Position numbers and translations under genes: made by a program
Assembly: GCA_900472605.1 (NCBI GenBank)
Contig: UCJD01000009.1
Coordinates: forward strand, 227,883 to 291,882
Direction of reading: 5' to 3'
Source of the DNA: Hyphomicrobiales bacterium
GTDB lineage: Bacteria > Pseudomonadota > Alphaproteobacteria > Rhizobiales > Rhizobiaceae
Length of the DNA: 64,000 nucleotides
Notes under the pieces: model-generated
Databases searched by the model: none
What the model saw: only the letters and a program-made list of their open reading frames with translations
Told to the model about the DNA's origin: nothing
Part shown: piece after piece, positions 55,639 to 64,000 of the stretch
Layout: each line of letters opens with the position of its first letter
Numbering within the stretch: the stretch's first letter is position 1

Positions 55639-56415
55639 ATGGAGAAGGACCTACAAGGGCGCGTTCAATCGGTAGACCGCGCCTTGTCTCTCCTTGAAAT
55701 CCTTGGAGGCGATAGCGACGGAATGCGGTTGACCGAACTTGCCCGCGGCACTCGGCTTTCCGTCTCGACCGTCCACCGCCTGCTGACAACCCTCGAGCAA
55801 CGGCAATTCGTCCAGTTCTCCGCGAAGGACAATCGCTGGCATATCGGCCGGCAGTCCTATCAAGTCGGTTCGGCTTTCGTCCGCGATCGGCATTTCGTCG
55901 CCACCGCCCTTCCCTTTCTCAGAAAGCTCAGAGACCTGACCCACGAGACGGCCAACCTCGGTATCGTCGACTGCGGCGCGATCGTCCTGGTGAACCAGGT
56001 CGAAAGCCGGGAAATCAACAAAGCTGCATCAAAGGTCGGCGGCCGAACGCCAATGACCGCTTCGGGAATGGGCAAGGCGATCTTGTCCTGCTACTCGGAC
56101 GACGAAGTCTCGGCAGTGGTCGACCAGTTTGGGATGCGTCGCATGACAGCAAAGACGATCCATCAGCGCACCACGCTGGACGAGCAGCTACAGACCGCGC
56201 GCATCAATGGCTACACGCTCGACGATGAGGAATACTTACCGGGCCTGCGGTGCCTCGCCGCCCCCGTATACGATCATCAAGACGAGATAGTCTGCGCAAT
56301 CTCCGTCTCCGGGCAGAACAACCGGATAAGCGATGACAGGCTGCCATTGCTGGGCCGTTTGGTCGCTTACACCGCAGGAGAACTGACGAGAGCGCTTGGC
56401 GGGCGGGCAATGTAG
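55639..56415 (+). CDS. IclR-family transcriptional regulator
   Basis: This 258-residue protein has the IclR winged HTH (VQSVDRALSLLEILGG; LTELARGTRLSVSTVHRLLTTLE) and the effector domain (LGIVDCGAIVLVNQVES; GKAILSCYSDDE; DDEEYLPGLRCLAAPVYD). GGAGGAGG precedes ATG 55639. It is divergent from the LacI gene and should be repressed by LacI through the operator at 55577. The effector is unknown, although family members often sense aromatic or sugar acids. Confidence 0.88.
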   Translation: MEKDLQGRVQSVDRALSLLEILGGDSDGMRLTELARGTRLSVSTVHRLLTTLEQRQFVQFSAKDNRWHIGRQSYQVGSAFVRDRHFVATALPFLRKLRDLTHETANLGIVDCGAIVLVNQVESREINKAASKVGGRTPMTASGMGKAILSCYSDDEVSAVVDQFGMRRMTAKTIHQRTTLDEQLQTARINGYTLDDEEYLPGLRCLAAPVYDHQDEIVCAISVSGQNNRISDDRLPLLGRLVAYTAGELTRALGGRAM

Positions 56416-56444
56416 TTCACGCTGAACCGGCCTGCTCCTGCGCA

Positions 56445-56669
56445 TCATTTCCTGGTGGTCGAGAGTTCAAACGCCAGCTTCCGGTTCTCAAGCAGTGCCA
56501 ACATATGGTTGTCGGCCAACTCCACGAGAGCGGCGGCAACCTCGTCCGGGCTCCATCCTGATTGGATCGCATTATCGGTCACGACAGAGATCGCGGCGTC
56601 CATGTGCTCTTGGCATCGGATTGATCGATCTGGATCAAAGTCGAGCGGGACCTGTTTGGTAGCTTTCAT
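56445..56669 (-). CDS. Hypothetical 74-residue protein
   Basis: This is a small helical protein (SIRCQEHMDAAISVVTDNAI, then EVAAALVELADNHM). GAGGAAC lies 13 bases before ATG 56669; the open frame extends to 56918 but crosses a perfect hairpin and lacks a better start. The layout resembles small rhizobial proteins of unknown role. It is convergent with the IclR gene. Confidence 0.5.
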   Translation of the reverse strand: MKATKQVPLDFDPDRSIRCQEHMDAAISVVTDNAIQSGWSPDEVAAALVELADNHMLALLENRKLAFELSTTRK

Positions 56670-56950
56670 TTCGGCCGTGTTCCTCAGCCACATATCAGAA
56701 CGGGACGGCTGCCTGTACAGCCGTCCCGTTGAGATCGCACCCCAGTAACGCTCAAGCATGGCCCCCGCCACTGATTGGAAATTAGCACCTTCTAATGGGG
56801 ATTCGCTAGTGCGTTGATGCAACACCTGTCCTAAGTCTGAATAAGATTGAGGCTCCCGCCAGCGCGCGGTGTTAATCGGCAACGAGGTCGGCCGTGCAGC
56901 CCCCCGTGAATCCTCCACCTCGGACGCTGTCCACTGACGACCAAAGAAGC
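56670..56950. other. Gap between the small helical protein and the HAD gene
   Basis: No gene is supported in these 281 bases. They contain the hairpin at 56699-56730 and the promoter region of the small protein gene. The rest is featureless. Confidence 0.4.
56699..56730 (-). terminator. Perfect 13-bp hairpin
   Basis: AACGGGACGGCTG (56699-56711) and CAGCCGTCCCGTT (56718-56730) pair fully around a 6-base loop. It lies about 220 bases beyond the HAD gene on the minus strand and 30 bases before the start of the small protein gene. It could end the minus-strand catabolic transcripts or attenuate the small gene. Confidence 0.5.
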
Positions 56951-57601
56951 CTACCTTGAGAATTTAACAGTCAAGCCGTCGGCTACCGAGACCGCAGTGA
57001 CGCTGCGATAGTTGATGATGCCCGGTCTATCTACTAACGTCGCAGTCTTCGTCTCCATAATGACGAGGACGGAGCATCCGGCCGCCTCACCCGACCGTAT
57101 ACCCGCATCAGCATCCTCGAACACTAGGCATCGCGACGGCGCGAAGGAAAGCAACTGCGCGCCTGCAAGAAACGGATCGGGCGACGGCTTACCTTTGGTG
57201 ACGTCTTCAGCCGCTATCAGGTTTCGCGGCACAGGCAGGCCTGCAGCGCCGATACGGCGGAGCGCCAACGCACGGGGCGCGGACGTGACGACAGCCCATC
57301 TCTCGGGCGGCAGAGACAATAGGAAATCGCCAGCGCCGGGGATTGCGACAACACCTTCCAGGTCTTCGAGTTCTCGCGCCTCGATCTCGGCGGCGGCCCG
57401 CAACGGGTCAATGCCCGTATGCCTGATATCGGCCATCGTGTCCTGAACGCGTCGGCCGTGATATGGCGGAGTTGGAATGCCGTTATCCTTCGCCCATCCA
57501 CCCCAGACCCGATCCGAGGCGGCACGGGAATCGAGGATTGTCCCGTCCATGTCGAAAAGAAAGGCATCATAGGACTTGGCTTCTAGGGCTGCTGCTTTCA
57601 C
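56951..57601 (-). CDS. HAD-superfamily sugar phosphatase (DOG1/beta-phosphoglucomutase-like)
   Basis: This 216-residue HAD protein has motif I FLFDMDGTILDSRAAS, motif II VVTSAPRALA, Lys in VTKGKPSPDPFLA, and motif III LVFEDADAGIRSGEAAG. A helical cap between motifs I and II places it with phosphosugar phosphatases such as 2-deoxyglucose-6-phosphatase and glycerol-phosphatase. GTG 57601 is the first start. It is the last of the minus-strand sugar-phosphate genes. Confidence 0.82.
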   Translation of the reverse strand: MKAAALEAKSYDAFLFDMDGTILDSRAASDRVWGGWAKDNGIPTPPYHGRRVQDTMADIRHTGIDPLRAAAEIEARELEDLEGVVAIPGAGDFLLSLPPERWAVVTSAPRALALRRIGAAGLPVPRNLIAAEDVTKGKPSPDPFLAGAQLLSFAPSRCLVFEDADAGIRSGEAAGCSVLVIMETKTATLVDRPGIINYRSVTAVSVADGLTVKFSR

Positions 57602-57682
57602 CTACGTCATCCAATTCTGTTGTTATCACGGCGAGGAACGCTCACGTCCCCTCGCCGTTCCTGCACCAAGCAGGCGTATCAA

Positions 57683-58102
57683 TCAAACAGCATCTGCACC
57701 GATGGCAGCCAATGCGGCCCGCGCCACCTCGAAATCCTGTTCGCCAGTCCCGGAGCCGACGCCGATCGCACCAGCGAGCTCGTTGTCGAAACGGATAGGC
57801 AGCCCGCCGGGGAGATGGGTGACGCCACCCTGCGACGCGATACCAGCTGCAATACCGAACTCGGCATTCATCGCGCCCGTCGCGGAATTGATAGAGGCCG
57901 CAGTCCGGGCTTTCGAGTGAGCCGTATGCATCGAGAGATACTTCGCGCCATCCATGCGAACGCTGGCCAGCGTTTCGCCACTCCGGTCAACGATGAAGAC
58001 GCACTGCGGAACGTTCATGGATTTGGCATGAGCTACTGCGGCCGACAGGGCCTCCAGTGCGGCGTCGGAAGTCAGGCTGATCGTGTTTCGGAATTTGCTC
58101 AT
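57683..58102 (-). CDS. GlcG/HbpS-like heme-binding family protein (DUF336)
   Basis: This 139-residue protein of the DUF336 family has ALEALSAAVAHAKSMNVPQC, VDRSGETLASVRMDGA, HTAHSKARTAA and the C-terminal GAIGVGSGTGEQDFEVA. The family includes GlcG, HbpS and adenosylcobalamin-linked chaperones of diol metabolism. AGGAG precedes ATG 58102. Its place in a sugar-phosphate group resembles the location of DUF336 genes in polyol and glycerol clusters. The role is not proven. Confidence 0.8.
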   Translation of the reverse strand: MSKFRNTISLTSDAALEALSAAVAHAKSMNVPQCVFIVDRSGETLASVRMDGAKYLSMHTAHSKARTAASINSATGAMNAEFGIAAGIASQGGVTHLPGGLPIRFDNELAGAIGVGSGTGEQDFEVARAALAAIGADAV

Positions 58103-58242
58103 TGTGTGCTCCTTGTTTACGGGCACGGTACTAAATCGAGGACCACGGGTTTAGGACGCCTGATCGAATAGGTTTTGTGCGCCTTTGGAAACAATCCGCT
58201 AGACCGACGTAAGTGGCCTATCACCAATGCACCCGGCAAAGC

Positions 58243-58270
58243 CTCAACGGCGACCACAGCCGCCGTTGAG
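58243..58270 (-). terminator. Perfect 10-bp hairpin after the RpiB-like gene
   Basis: CTCAACGGCG (58243-58252) and CGCCGTTGAG (58261-58270) pair around ACCACAGC. It begins 14 bases beyond the stop of the minus-strand RpiB-like gene, in the expected position for a terminator, but no T-run follows. Confidence 0.55.
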
Positions 58271-58284
58271 AGGAACCACTGCAC

Positions 58285-58749
58285 TTATCGGGCAGAAGCG
58301 CTATTGTACTTGGCGTCCAGTTCATTAATCGCCTTAACGTTCCCAGCCGATCGACCGTTCTCATCGAACTGCTGCGCTAGGAAGGCGTCAGCAATCGCTT
58401 TGGCCAGCTCAGAGCCGATCACTCGAGCACCCATTGTGATGATCTGCGCATTATTCGACAGCGCGGCGCGCTCGGCCGAGTACGTGTCGTGGGTCAGTGC
58501 CGCGCGAATGCCGGGAACCTTGTTCGCCGAAATGCAGACGCCGATGCCGGTCCCACAGACCAAGATTGCCTTGTCGTATGTGCCGTCGATGACGCCCGAA
58601 GCGACGCGGTCGGACAGGTTGGCGTAGAAAGCGTCAGGACCTTCGCTGGTTCGAGACACCTCGGCTACGTCGAAGCGGTCTTTGAGATGCTCGGCGAGGA
58701 GTTTCGCCAGCCCTTCGCCTGCGCTATCACCTGCGATTGCTAGTTTCAT
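58285..58749 (-). CDS. RpiB/LacAB-family sugar-phosphate isomerase
   Basis: This 154-residue protein has the family signature [20 protein letters not shown], the [10 protein letters not shown]-terminus and [13 protein letters not shown]. RpiB-family enzymes isomerise aldose and ketose phosphates. In rhizobial and Brucella erythritol catabolism a homologue (EryI) interconverts D-erythrulose 4-phosphate and D-erythrose 4-phosphate, and its partner EryH is a triose-phosphate-isomerase homologue. Both types sit side by side here, which favours tetrose phosphate as substrate. AAGGAG precedes the ATG. Confidence 0.85.
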   Translation of the reverse strand: MKLAIAGDSAGEGLAKLLAEHLKDRFDVAEVSRTSEGPDAFYANLSDRVASGVIDGTYDKAILVCGTGIGVCISANKVPGIRAALTHDTYSAERAALSNNAQIITMGARVIGSELAKAIADAFLAQQFDENGRSAGNVKAINELDAKYNSASAR

Positions 58750-58781
58750 GGGTATTCTCCTTCCTGAGTGATGAACTTAGA

Positions 58782-59558
58782 TTAGTGAGCGAGCGCTGCG
58801 CTGCACTTCGCTAGGATGTCGAGATACCCTTCGACCTTCCACGCGGAACGACCAATGAAGAGGCCGTCCACGCTTGGGCAGGAGATCAACTCCTCGCAAT
58901 TGTCCGGGTTCACGGAACCGCCATAGAGGCAGGGAACGCGACGCCCGAGGACGTCCTGAGCGACAGCGATGATTTCGGCTTGTCTAGCGTCGGCATAGTC
59001 CGAAGACGCGGGAATTCCGTTTACGCCGATCGCCCATACTGGCTCGTAGGCGAGCAGAATTTCGGCATTCTTCTGATCGCCTGCGAGCTTGGAGAGAGCG
59101 CCGCGAACCTGAGTTTCGAGCACCTCGGCAGCGCGACCACTTTCTCGGTTTGCGAGGGTCTCGCCGATGCAAATGAGTGGGATCAGGCCGTGGCGAACAG
59201 CGGCCTCGGTTTTGAGACCAACCGTCTCGTCCGTCTCACCGAAAAACTCGCGCCTCTCGGAATGACCGAGTTCGACGATATCGAGATCGCAGTCCTTGAG
59301 CATTAACGGCGAAACCTCGCCGGTCCAAGCGCCTTCATCGGCCCAATGCATATTTTGCGCGCCGACCTTCGCCGAGGTGCCGGCTAGAATGGATTTGACC
59401 TCTCGCACGGCAGTGAATGGCGGGATCACGAAGCGCTGAATTCTGGGGTCCGCCGACGCGTCCGCATCCGACAGCTTCTGCGCGAATTGCCGGGCCTCTG
59501 ACAGCGTCTTGTTCATCTTCCAGCTGGTTCCGACCCAGAATTGCTTCGTGTCATTCAT
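58782..59558 (-). CDS. Triose-phosphate isomerase family protein (EryH-like)
   Basis: This 258-residue TIM barrel has VGTSWKMNKT at the phosphate site, ELGHSERREFFGETD with the catalytic His, AYEPVWAIGV with the catalytic Glu, and YGGSVNPDN. It may be a second TIM or the tetrulose-phosphate isomerase EryH. Its coupling to an RpiB-like gene supports the latter. ATG 59558 follows GAGGAG by about ten bases; the long frame to 59705 would overlap the DeoR gene. It starts four bases after the DeoR stop. Confidence 0.85.
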   Translation of the reverse strand: MNDTKQFWVGTSWKMNKTLSEARQFAQKLSDADASADPRIQRFVIPPFTAVREVKSILAGTSAKVGAQNMHWADEGAWTGEVSPLMLKDCDLDIVELGHSERREFFGETDETVGLKTEAAVRHGLIPLICIGETLANRESGRAAEVLETQVRGALSKLAGDQKNAEILLAYEPVWAIGVNGIPASSDYADARQAEIIAVAQDVLGRRVPCLYGGSVNPDNCEELISCPSVDGLFIGRSAWKVEGYLDILAKCSAALAH

Positions 59559-59562
59559 GTCG

Positions 59563-60336
59563 TCACTTCTCCTCAATCGTGGCAATTTTGACGATAGTAG
59601 GCTTGTTCTTGAGGCTGTCCGCACTTTCGGAGGGCAACGGGCTGTCGGAGATGATGGCATCGAAGTCCGACAAGCTCGCCAGGCGGTGCAGCGCGCTGTG
59701 TCCAAACCGTCGACTGTTGATCAGCAGGCAGTTTTGGCGGGACGCCTTCATCATCGCCTGCTTGGTCCGGACGACATGCTCGTCCATATGGTATGCGACC
59801 CCGCCAGATGCGGCAGGTGCCGAAATGAACGCGATATCGGCGCTCAGTTGGGACAGCGCGTTATCTGTGATCATTCCGAAGTAGGCGTTGTACTTCGCCG
59901 AGTAGACGCCGCCCAAGGTAATCAGGTTAAGTCCGCTTTCGTTTCGGGTCCGGTCCATGATGGCGGCGCTGTTAGTGACAATGGTGAGTGGACGTTTGGC
60001 GAGCAGGACCTCGCCAAGGATCGCGGCCATCGATCCGTCGTTGATTATGACGGTCATGCCAGGCTCGACGAACTCGGCAGCGGCGGTCGCTATCGCCATC
60101 TTGACGTTCGCCTCCTGCATCTCCCTTATCCGGAAGTCGCTTTCGAACTGCGTGCCAGCATCGATCGTCGCGCCGCCTCTTACCTTCCTTAGAACCCCTG
60201 CCCGTTCCAATTCGTCCAGGTCCCGATGAATGGTCATTTTGGAAACGGCAAGCCGGCTGGCGAGGTCGTCAAGGTCGACGGCTCGCTTCTCGACAAGGAG
60301 GTTTATTATCTCCTGCTTCCGGTCTTCTCTTTTCAT
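59563..60336 (-). CDS. DeoR/GlpR-family transcriptional regulator
   Basis: This 257-residue regulator has a DeoR HTH (IINLLVEKRAVDLDDLASRL; VSKMTIHRDLDEL) and the sugar-phosphate-binding domain with ETKNRIA-like sites (MTVIINDGSMAAILG; ITLGGVYSAKYNAYFG). GGAGAC precedes the ATG. It lies within the isomerase genes and probably responds to one of their phosphorylated intermediates, as GlpR and EryD do. Confidence 0.87.
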   Translation of the reverse strand: MKREDRKQEIINLLVEKRAVDLDDLASRLAVSKMTIHRDLDELERAGVLRKVRGGATIDAGTQFESDFRIREMQEANVKMAIATAAAEFVEPGMTVIINDGSMAAILGEVLLAKRPLTIVTNSAAIMDRTRNESGLNLITLGGVYSAKYNAYFGMITDNALSQLSADIAFISAPAASGGVAYHMDEHVVRTKQAMMKASRQNCLLINSRRFGHSALHRLASLSDFDAIISDSPLPSESADSLKNKPTIVKIATIEEK

Positions 60337-60411
60337 GGGGTCTCCGTTTCCACTCGAGCGGTTGGCGCAGATCGCTTAAATCCTCTTATGCCAAACCGAG
60401 CGCGTTCCCAA

Positions 60412-61470
60412 TCACCTGGGACAAAGCGAACCTGACGAGTAACGCGCCCTCATGTCCGCCAGGGAAAGAGGTCGAATTTTCTCGGCATGGCCTGCTGACC
60501 CAAAAGCTTCGAACCGCTCCTTGCAGAGCTTGGTCATGGCTTCCATGGAGGGCTTCAGGTACTTTCGAGGATCGAACTCGGCCGGGTTTTGGGTCAAAAC
60601 CCTCCGTATTTGCCCGGTCATCGCCATGCGACAGTCTGTATCGATGTTGATTTTGCGAACGCCGCTGCGGATGCCGCGCTGGATTTCCTCGAGGGGAACG
60701 CCCCATGTAGGCTCCATCTGGCCGCCAAACTCATTGATGATCTCTTGAAGCTCCTGCGGCACAGAAGACGACCCATGCATCACGAGATGGGTGTTCGGAA
60801 GCTTGCGGTGGATTGCCTCGATGACGTCCATCGCCAGGACGTCACCGTCCGGCTTCCGAGAAAACTTGTATGCACCGTGACTGGTCCCCATCGCCACAGC
60901 CAGGGCATCGATCCCTGTCTCCTGGACAAATTTGAACGCGTCATCGGGGTCGGTCAGAAGCTGGTCGTGCGACAGCTCGCCTTCGGCACCATGGCCGTCT
61001 TCAGCCTCGCCCATCCCGGTCTCGAGTGATCCGAGAATGCCTAGCTCCCCTTCGACGGAGATGCCGCAGAGGTGGGCCGCTTCGGTGACTTGCCTGGTGA
61101 CACCGACATTGTAGTCCCAATTCGCCGGTGTCTTGCCGTCAGCTTCCAATGAACCGTCCATCATGACGGAAGTGAAGCCAGCCTGTATCGCCGTCAGGCA
61201 CGTCCCCGGTTCATTGCCATGGTCGAGGTGCACGCAAATCGGTATCGTAGGATGGATTTCGACGACAGCCTCCATGATGTGGCGCAGCATGATGTCGTTG
61301 GCATAGGAACGGGCACCTCGCGATGCCTGAAGGATCACGGGAGACGATGTCGCAGCGGCAGCTTCCACGATCGCGAGCGCTTGCTCCATATTGTTGATGT
61401 TGAAGGCCGGCACCCCGTAGCTGTACTCGGCTGCGTGATCCAGTAGCTGGCGAAGCGTGATTTTTGCCAT
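60412..61470 (-). CDS. fba: Class II fructose-bisphosphate aldolase, Calvin-cycle subtype
   Basis: This 352-residue zinc aldolase has [19 protein letters not shown], the metal site CVHLDHGNE, the loop [16 protein letters not shown], and [13 protein letters not shown]. The length and loop are those of the CbbA/Fba subtype. It condenses dihydroxyacetone phosphate and glyceraldehyde 3-phosphate to fructose 1,6-bisphosphate. It can also make sedoheptulose bisphosphate from erythrose 4-phosphate, which fits the neighbours. AAGGAA precedes ATG 61470. The ATG is next to the end of the fructose-bisphosphatase gene. Confidence 0.9.
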   Translation of the reverse strand: MAKITLRQLLDHAAEYSYGVPAFNINNMEQALAIVEAAAATSSPVILQASRGARSYANDIMLRHIMEAVVEIHPTIPICVHLDHGNEPGTCLTAIQAGFTSVMMDGSLEADGKTPANWDYNVGVTRQVTEAAHLCGISVEGELGILGSLETGMGEAEDGHGAEGELSHDQLLTDPDDAFKFVQETGIDALAVAMGTSHGAYKFSRKPDGDVLAMDVIEAIHRKLPNTHLVMHGSSSVPQELQEIINEFGGQMEPTWGVPLEEIQRGIRSGVRKINIDTDCRMAMTGQIRRVLTQNPAEFDPRKYLKPSMEAMTKLCKERFEAFGSAGHAEKIRPLSLADMRARYSSGSLCPR

Positions 61471-61471
61471 C

Positions 61472-62506
61472 TTAGACTTCCTTGCCCGAGCGGTTTTCGA
61501 GGATGTATTGAGAGAGCTTGTTGACCTCATTGATCGACCCGAAGACCAATGGCGTACGGGCGTGGTAACTCGCAACCGCTTTGCTGAGAATTGGTCGCGC
61601 ACCATCGGTCGCCGCTCCACCCGCTTGCCGCAGGAGAAACGCAATCGGATTAGCCTCGTATAGATGCCGGAGCCTCCCTGTGGCGTATCCGGGGCGATCA
61701 TCGCCGACGTAGAGGAAAATGCCACCGCGGTGGACAATCCGGTGTAGCTCGCCCACCGCTGCCCCTAGCCATCTCATGTTGAAGTTCTTGCCGCGCGGCC
61801 CTTCAGCGCCGGCCATGCAGTCTGCCAAGTAGGAGGAGACGCCTGCCTCCGTGTAGCTTCGGACGGAGGCATTGAAGGCAAGCTCGGCCGTATCCGGCTT
61901 CACCATTGCGTTCTCGTCAAGAATAACGAACTGCGTATCGACGGGATCGTAGGTGGCAAGCACCAGACCGTTTCCGACGCTGAAGGCCATGTCGAGTGAG
62001 TTGCCATAGGAAACATAGCCCGCCGCGACGATGTCGTTTCCGGGACGAGTGAAAGGATCGACACCTGGAGCCTCGGGAATAATCGAGAAAAAGGTTCCCA
62101 ATGGCGCGCCAAGCCCGACATTGCCGGAACCGTCAAGCGGATCGATCGCGACCGCATACCCCTCGTCCCGCCCGCTCTTAACGGGCAGATCGGCCTCTTC
62201 CGAAAGAACGCTGGTAGCTCCGGCTTTGAGCAGCAGACTGACGAATAGATCGTGCGACGCGACGTCAAGAGCCTTCTGATTGTCACCGTCGGAGTTCACA
62301 CCACTCAAGGCACTGAGATCACCTGGCACCGCACCTCGAGCAATCCGAACTGCAAGCGCCTGACCACCTCGACTGATCGCCTCGATCAGGGCAGCAATCT
62401 GCCAGCGCTGCGCATCCGACCCCTCCCAATCGCGAAGGTACGCAGCGACGTTCGACCGCCGGTGATCAGGTGCGTCAGTTTTGAGTTTGAAGACATGTTC
62501 AGCCAT
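61472..62506 (-). CDS. fbp: Class I fructose-1,6-bisphosphatase
   Basis: This 344-residue protein has the metal-binding motif [18 protein letters not shown], an N-terminal [11 protein letters not shown] acidic site and the C-terminal [13 protein letters not shown]. It removes the 1-phosphate from fructose 1,6-bisphosphate or sedoheptulose 1,7-bisphosphate. A full AAGGAGGT site precedes the ATG. With the downstream aldolase and isomerases it forms a gluconeogenic module on the minus strand. Confidence 0.9.
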   Translation of the reverse strand: MAEHVFKLKTDAPDHRRSNVAAYLRDWEGSDAQRWQIAALIEAISRGGQALAVRIARGAVPGDLSALSGVNSDGDNQKALDVASHDLFVSLLLKAGATSVLSEEADLPVKSGRDEGYAVAIDPLDGSGNVGLGAPLGTFFSIIPEAPGVDPFTRPGNDIVAAGYVSYGNSLDMAFSVGNGLVLATYDPVDTQFVILDENAMVKPDTAELAFNASVRSYTEAGVSSYLADCMAGAEGPRGKNFNMRWLGAAVGELHRIVHRGGIFLYVGDDRPGYATGRLRHLYEANPIAFLLRQAGGAATDGARPILSKAVASYHARTPLVFGSINEVNKLSQYILENRSGKEV

Positions 62507-62740
62507 TGCGGTGACCTCCTTGCCAGAGTGCGGCGGCGATCACGCCGCGCACATCGTCCTCACGGACCGAAAAATTCTTGGCGCAATCTGCCACAGTCGC
62601 CGAAAACCACAACATGTAAAATCAAAATAACAAATAAAATGTGATAATGTTATAAATCGCATCATTGTCTTTTGGCTTTTCGACAGCAACATATTTTGGT
62701 AGAGAGTAGATCATACATCATACCTTATGGAGAGAGATGC
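62507..62740. promoter_or_regulatory. AT-rich divergent promoter region
   Basis: These bases between fbp (minus) and the aldo/keto reductase (plus) include an A/T-rich core at about 62610-62670. A loose dyad, ATGTGA ... TCGCAT (~62638-62665), lies in it. This is the likely site of both promoters and of a regulator such as the DeoR protein. Confidence 0.4.
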
Positions 62741-63721
62741 ATGGAATATGTTCGTCTTGGAAAGACCGGCCTGAAAGTTTCCAGATTGGCACTCGGGTGC
62801 ATGAGCTACGGCGTGCCCGAACGCGGAAACCACCTCTGGACGCTCAACGAAGAGCAATCGAGGCCACTGTTCCGTCAGGCGCTGGAGGCTGGCATAACGT
62901 TTCTCGATACGGCTAACGCCTATTCGGACGGCACCAGTGAGGAGATCGTAGGAAAGCTCCTGAAGGAGTTCGCAAAACGCGACGAGGTCGTGCTTGCGAC
63001 CAAGGTCTATGGCCGCATGAACGGCAGCGCGAACGGAATGGGACTGTCGCGGAAGGCGATCTTGTCGGAGGTCGACAACAGCCTCCGCCGCCTTGGTACC
63101 GATTACATCGATCTGTATCAGACCCACTTCTGGGACAACGACACGCCGATCGAGGAGACCCTTGAGGCGTTGAACGATGTCGTGCGCGCGGGAAAGGTCC
63201 GCTACATCGGCGCGAGCAATGCCTATGCTTGGCAGTTCGCCAAGGCGATCCAGATATCCAAACGCAATGGTTGGGCAGCTTTCTCCTCGATGCAAGCGCA
63301 CCTGAACCTGATCTATCGGGAAGAAGAACGTGAGATGCTCCCGCTTTGCCGCGCGGAAGGCATCGGCATGATGACCTTTAGCCCATTGGCGCGCGGGATG
63401 CTCACAAAGGACGCAGGATCGCAAAGCAAGCGTTCCGAGACAGACAACGTCACAGGTCGCTTCTACGAGAAGGCGGCGGCTGCCGACCGCAACGTCATTG
63501 ACGAGGTTGCCAAGATCGCCTCGGAACGCAACTTGCCGCGAGCGCAAGTCGCCTTGGCATGGGTTCTACAGAAAGATGGCGTCACTTGCCCGATCATTGG
63601 AGCGACGAAGCCCGGCCATTTGGAAGACGCGTTGGCGGCGCTTGACGTGAAGCTCACAGCGGAGGAAATCGGCCGCCTCGAAGCTCCTTACGTCGCGCAC
63701 GACGTCGTCGGCCTAAACTGA
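62741..63721 (+). CDS. Aldo/keto reductase (YajO/AKR11-like)
   Basis: This 326-residue AKR has LDTANAYSDGTSEEIVG (Asp and Tyr), LATKVYG (Lys), and DLYQTHFWD (His). The VGASN-type segment YIGASNAYAWQ and the C-terminal RAQVALAWVLQ cofactor helix are present. It groups with the AKR11/YajO type that reduces aldehydes or xylulose-type precursors. GGAGAG precedes ATG 62741. It is divergent from fbp and ends at a strong hairpin. Confidence 0.86.
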   Translation: MEYVRLGKTGLKVSRLALGCMSYGVPERGNHLWTLNEEQSRPLFRQALEAGITFLDTANAYSDGTSEEIVGKLLKEFAKRDEVVLATKVYGRMNGSANGMGLSRKAILSEVDNSLRRLGTDYIDLYQTHFWDNDTPIEETLEALNDVVRAGKVRYIGASNAYAWQFAKAIQISKRNGWAAFSSMQAHLNLIYREEEREMLPLCRAEGIGMMTFSPLARGMLTKDAGSQSKRSETDNVTGRFYEKAAAADRNVIDEVAKIASERNLPRAQVALAWVLQKDGVTCPIIGATKPGHLEDALAALDVKLTAEEIGRLEAPYVAHDVVGLN

Positions 63722-63725
63722 AAAC

Positions 63726-63753
63726 AGAGTGGCGCGGGAAACCGCGCCACTCT
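63726..63753. terminator. Strong bidirectional-type hairpin
   Basis: AGAGTGGCGCGG (63726-63737) and CCGCGCCACTCT (63742-63753) pair fully over 12 bp, closed by a GAAA tetraloop. It starts four bases after the aldo/keto reductase stop and just before the convergent Sua5-like gene ends, so it probably serves both. Confidence 0.65.
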
Positions 63754-63759
63754 CGGCGT

Positions 63760-64000
63760 TCAGGGTCTTGGTGCCGCCGCGCGACGGAGTCTGTCATTTA
63801 TGGCAACACCCATCCCTATCTCCGGGATCGGCGCGACGGCGATACCGTTGGGCGCGATCTCGTCAGCGCCCTTCAGCATGGCGTAGAGGTTTCTCGCCGC
63901 TTCTTCCAAATTGCCTGAGGCGCTGAGACTAAGAATTGCAACAGCCAGTTCATAGCGGTGTGGCGTTGCCCCGAAGGTCAACACCACCTCCCCCACCTTG
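63760..64000 (-). CDS. Sua5/YrdC-type threonylcarbamoyl-AMP synthase, C-terminal fragment
   Basis: About 79 residues are visible and the gene runs off the window. The sequence VLTFGATPHRYELAVAILSLSAS (given in part as LTFGATPHRYELA), LEEAARNLYAMLK and the ending INDRLRRAAAPR match the Sua5 C-terminal domain, which follows the YrdC domain in long-form tRNA threonylcarbamoyladenosine enzymes. The catalytic part is outside the window, so the call rests on the tail alone. Confidence 0.65.
   Translation of the reverse strand, partial: KVGEVVLTFGATPHRYELAVAILSLSASGNLEEAARNLYAMLKGADEIAPNGIAVAPIPEIGMGVAINDRLRRAAAPRP

Overview
The window looks like part of an alphaproteobacterial genome, most likely Rhizobiaceae (Rhizobium/Agrobacterium/Ensifer group). 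This is inferred from GC-rich coding with strong third-position GC, the many sugar-acid catabolic operons with ABC and MFS importers, a DUF3422 protein, and a dense patch of GANTC (CcrM) sites. No rRNA, tRNA, CRISPR, insertion sequence or plasmid replication gene was seen. The mix of catabolic, regulatory and defence genes fits an accessory region, but the replicon cannot be named from the sequence.

Left part (1-23317). It opens inside a tetronate operon: a C-terminal fragment of OtnK, then OtnC, an ACS-family MFS importer and a type II haloacid-dehalogenase-like HAD enzyme. Next come small envelope proteins, an SDR, a Tat-exported aldo/keto reductase with a LysR regulator, a membrane metallophosphoesterase, a seven-repeat FG-GAP propeller and a Bcr/CflA-type exporter. 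A panB gene broken by an in-frame TGA lies beside a class II Fic protein. Between 17757 and 22019 two aldo/keto reductase paralogues, the second frameshifted, flank a two-gene minus-strand cassette: a PD-(D/E)xK nuclease and a HEPN protein. A DUF3422 gene closes this part.

Middle part (23337-46409). This holds two large catabolic units, each with a complete Dpp/Opp-type ABC importer. Unit 1 has a divergent FadR-type GntR regulator and a visible promoter and operator. It runs Ldh-family dehydrogenase, iron alcohol dehydrogenase, aldehyde dehydrogenase, enolase-superfamily dehydratase, binding protein, two permeases and a double ATPase. Unit 2 is divergent: a putative glycoside hydrolase, an extended SDR and a MOFRL-type glycerate kinase on the minus strand, and binding protein, two permeases and double ATPase on the plus strand. 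Between the units are a frameshifted Cys-rich secreted protein, a HEPN-like protein, a 54-aa protein and a GANTC-rich, palindrome-rich non-coding patch.

Defence block (46594-54368). Four plus-strand genes with visibly lower GC interrupt the metabolic genes: a TrlF-like PHP/SMC ATPase, an Mrr-nSTAND3 gene with a one-base frameshift, and a Septu-like PtuA ATPase/PtuB HNH pair. Several defence genes appear to start with TTG.

Right part (54446-64000). Divergent LacI and IclR regulators share an intergenic region with a perfect 14-bp operator. A minus-strand group then encodes fructose-bisphosphatase, class II aldolase, a DeoR regulator, triose-phosphate-isomerase-like and RpiB-like isomerases, a GlcG/DUF336 protein and a HAD phosphatase. 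Together these could move tetrose or triose phosphates into hexose phosphate. An aldo/keto reductase with a strong hairpin and the C-terminus of a Sua5/YrdC-like protein end the window.
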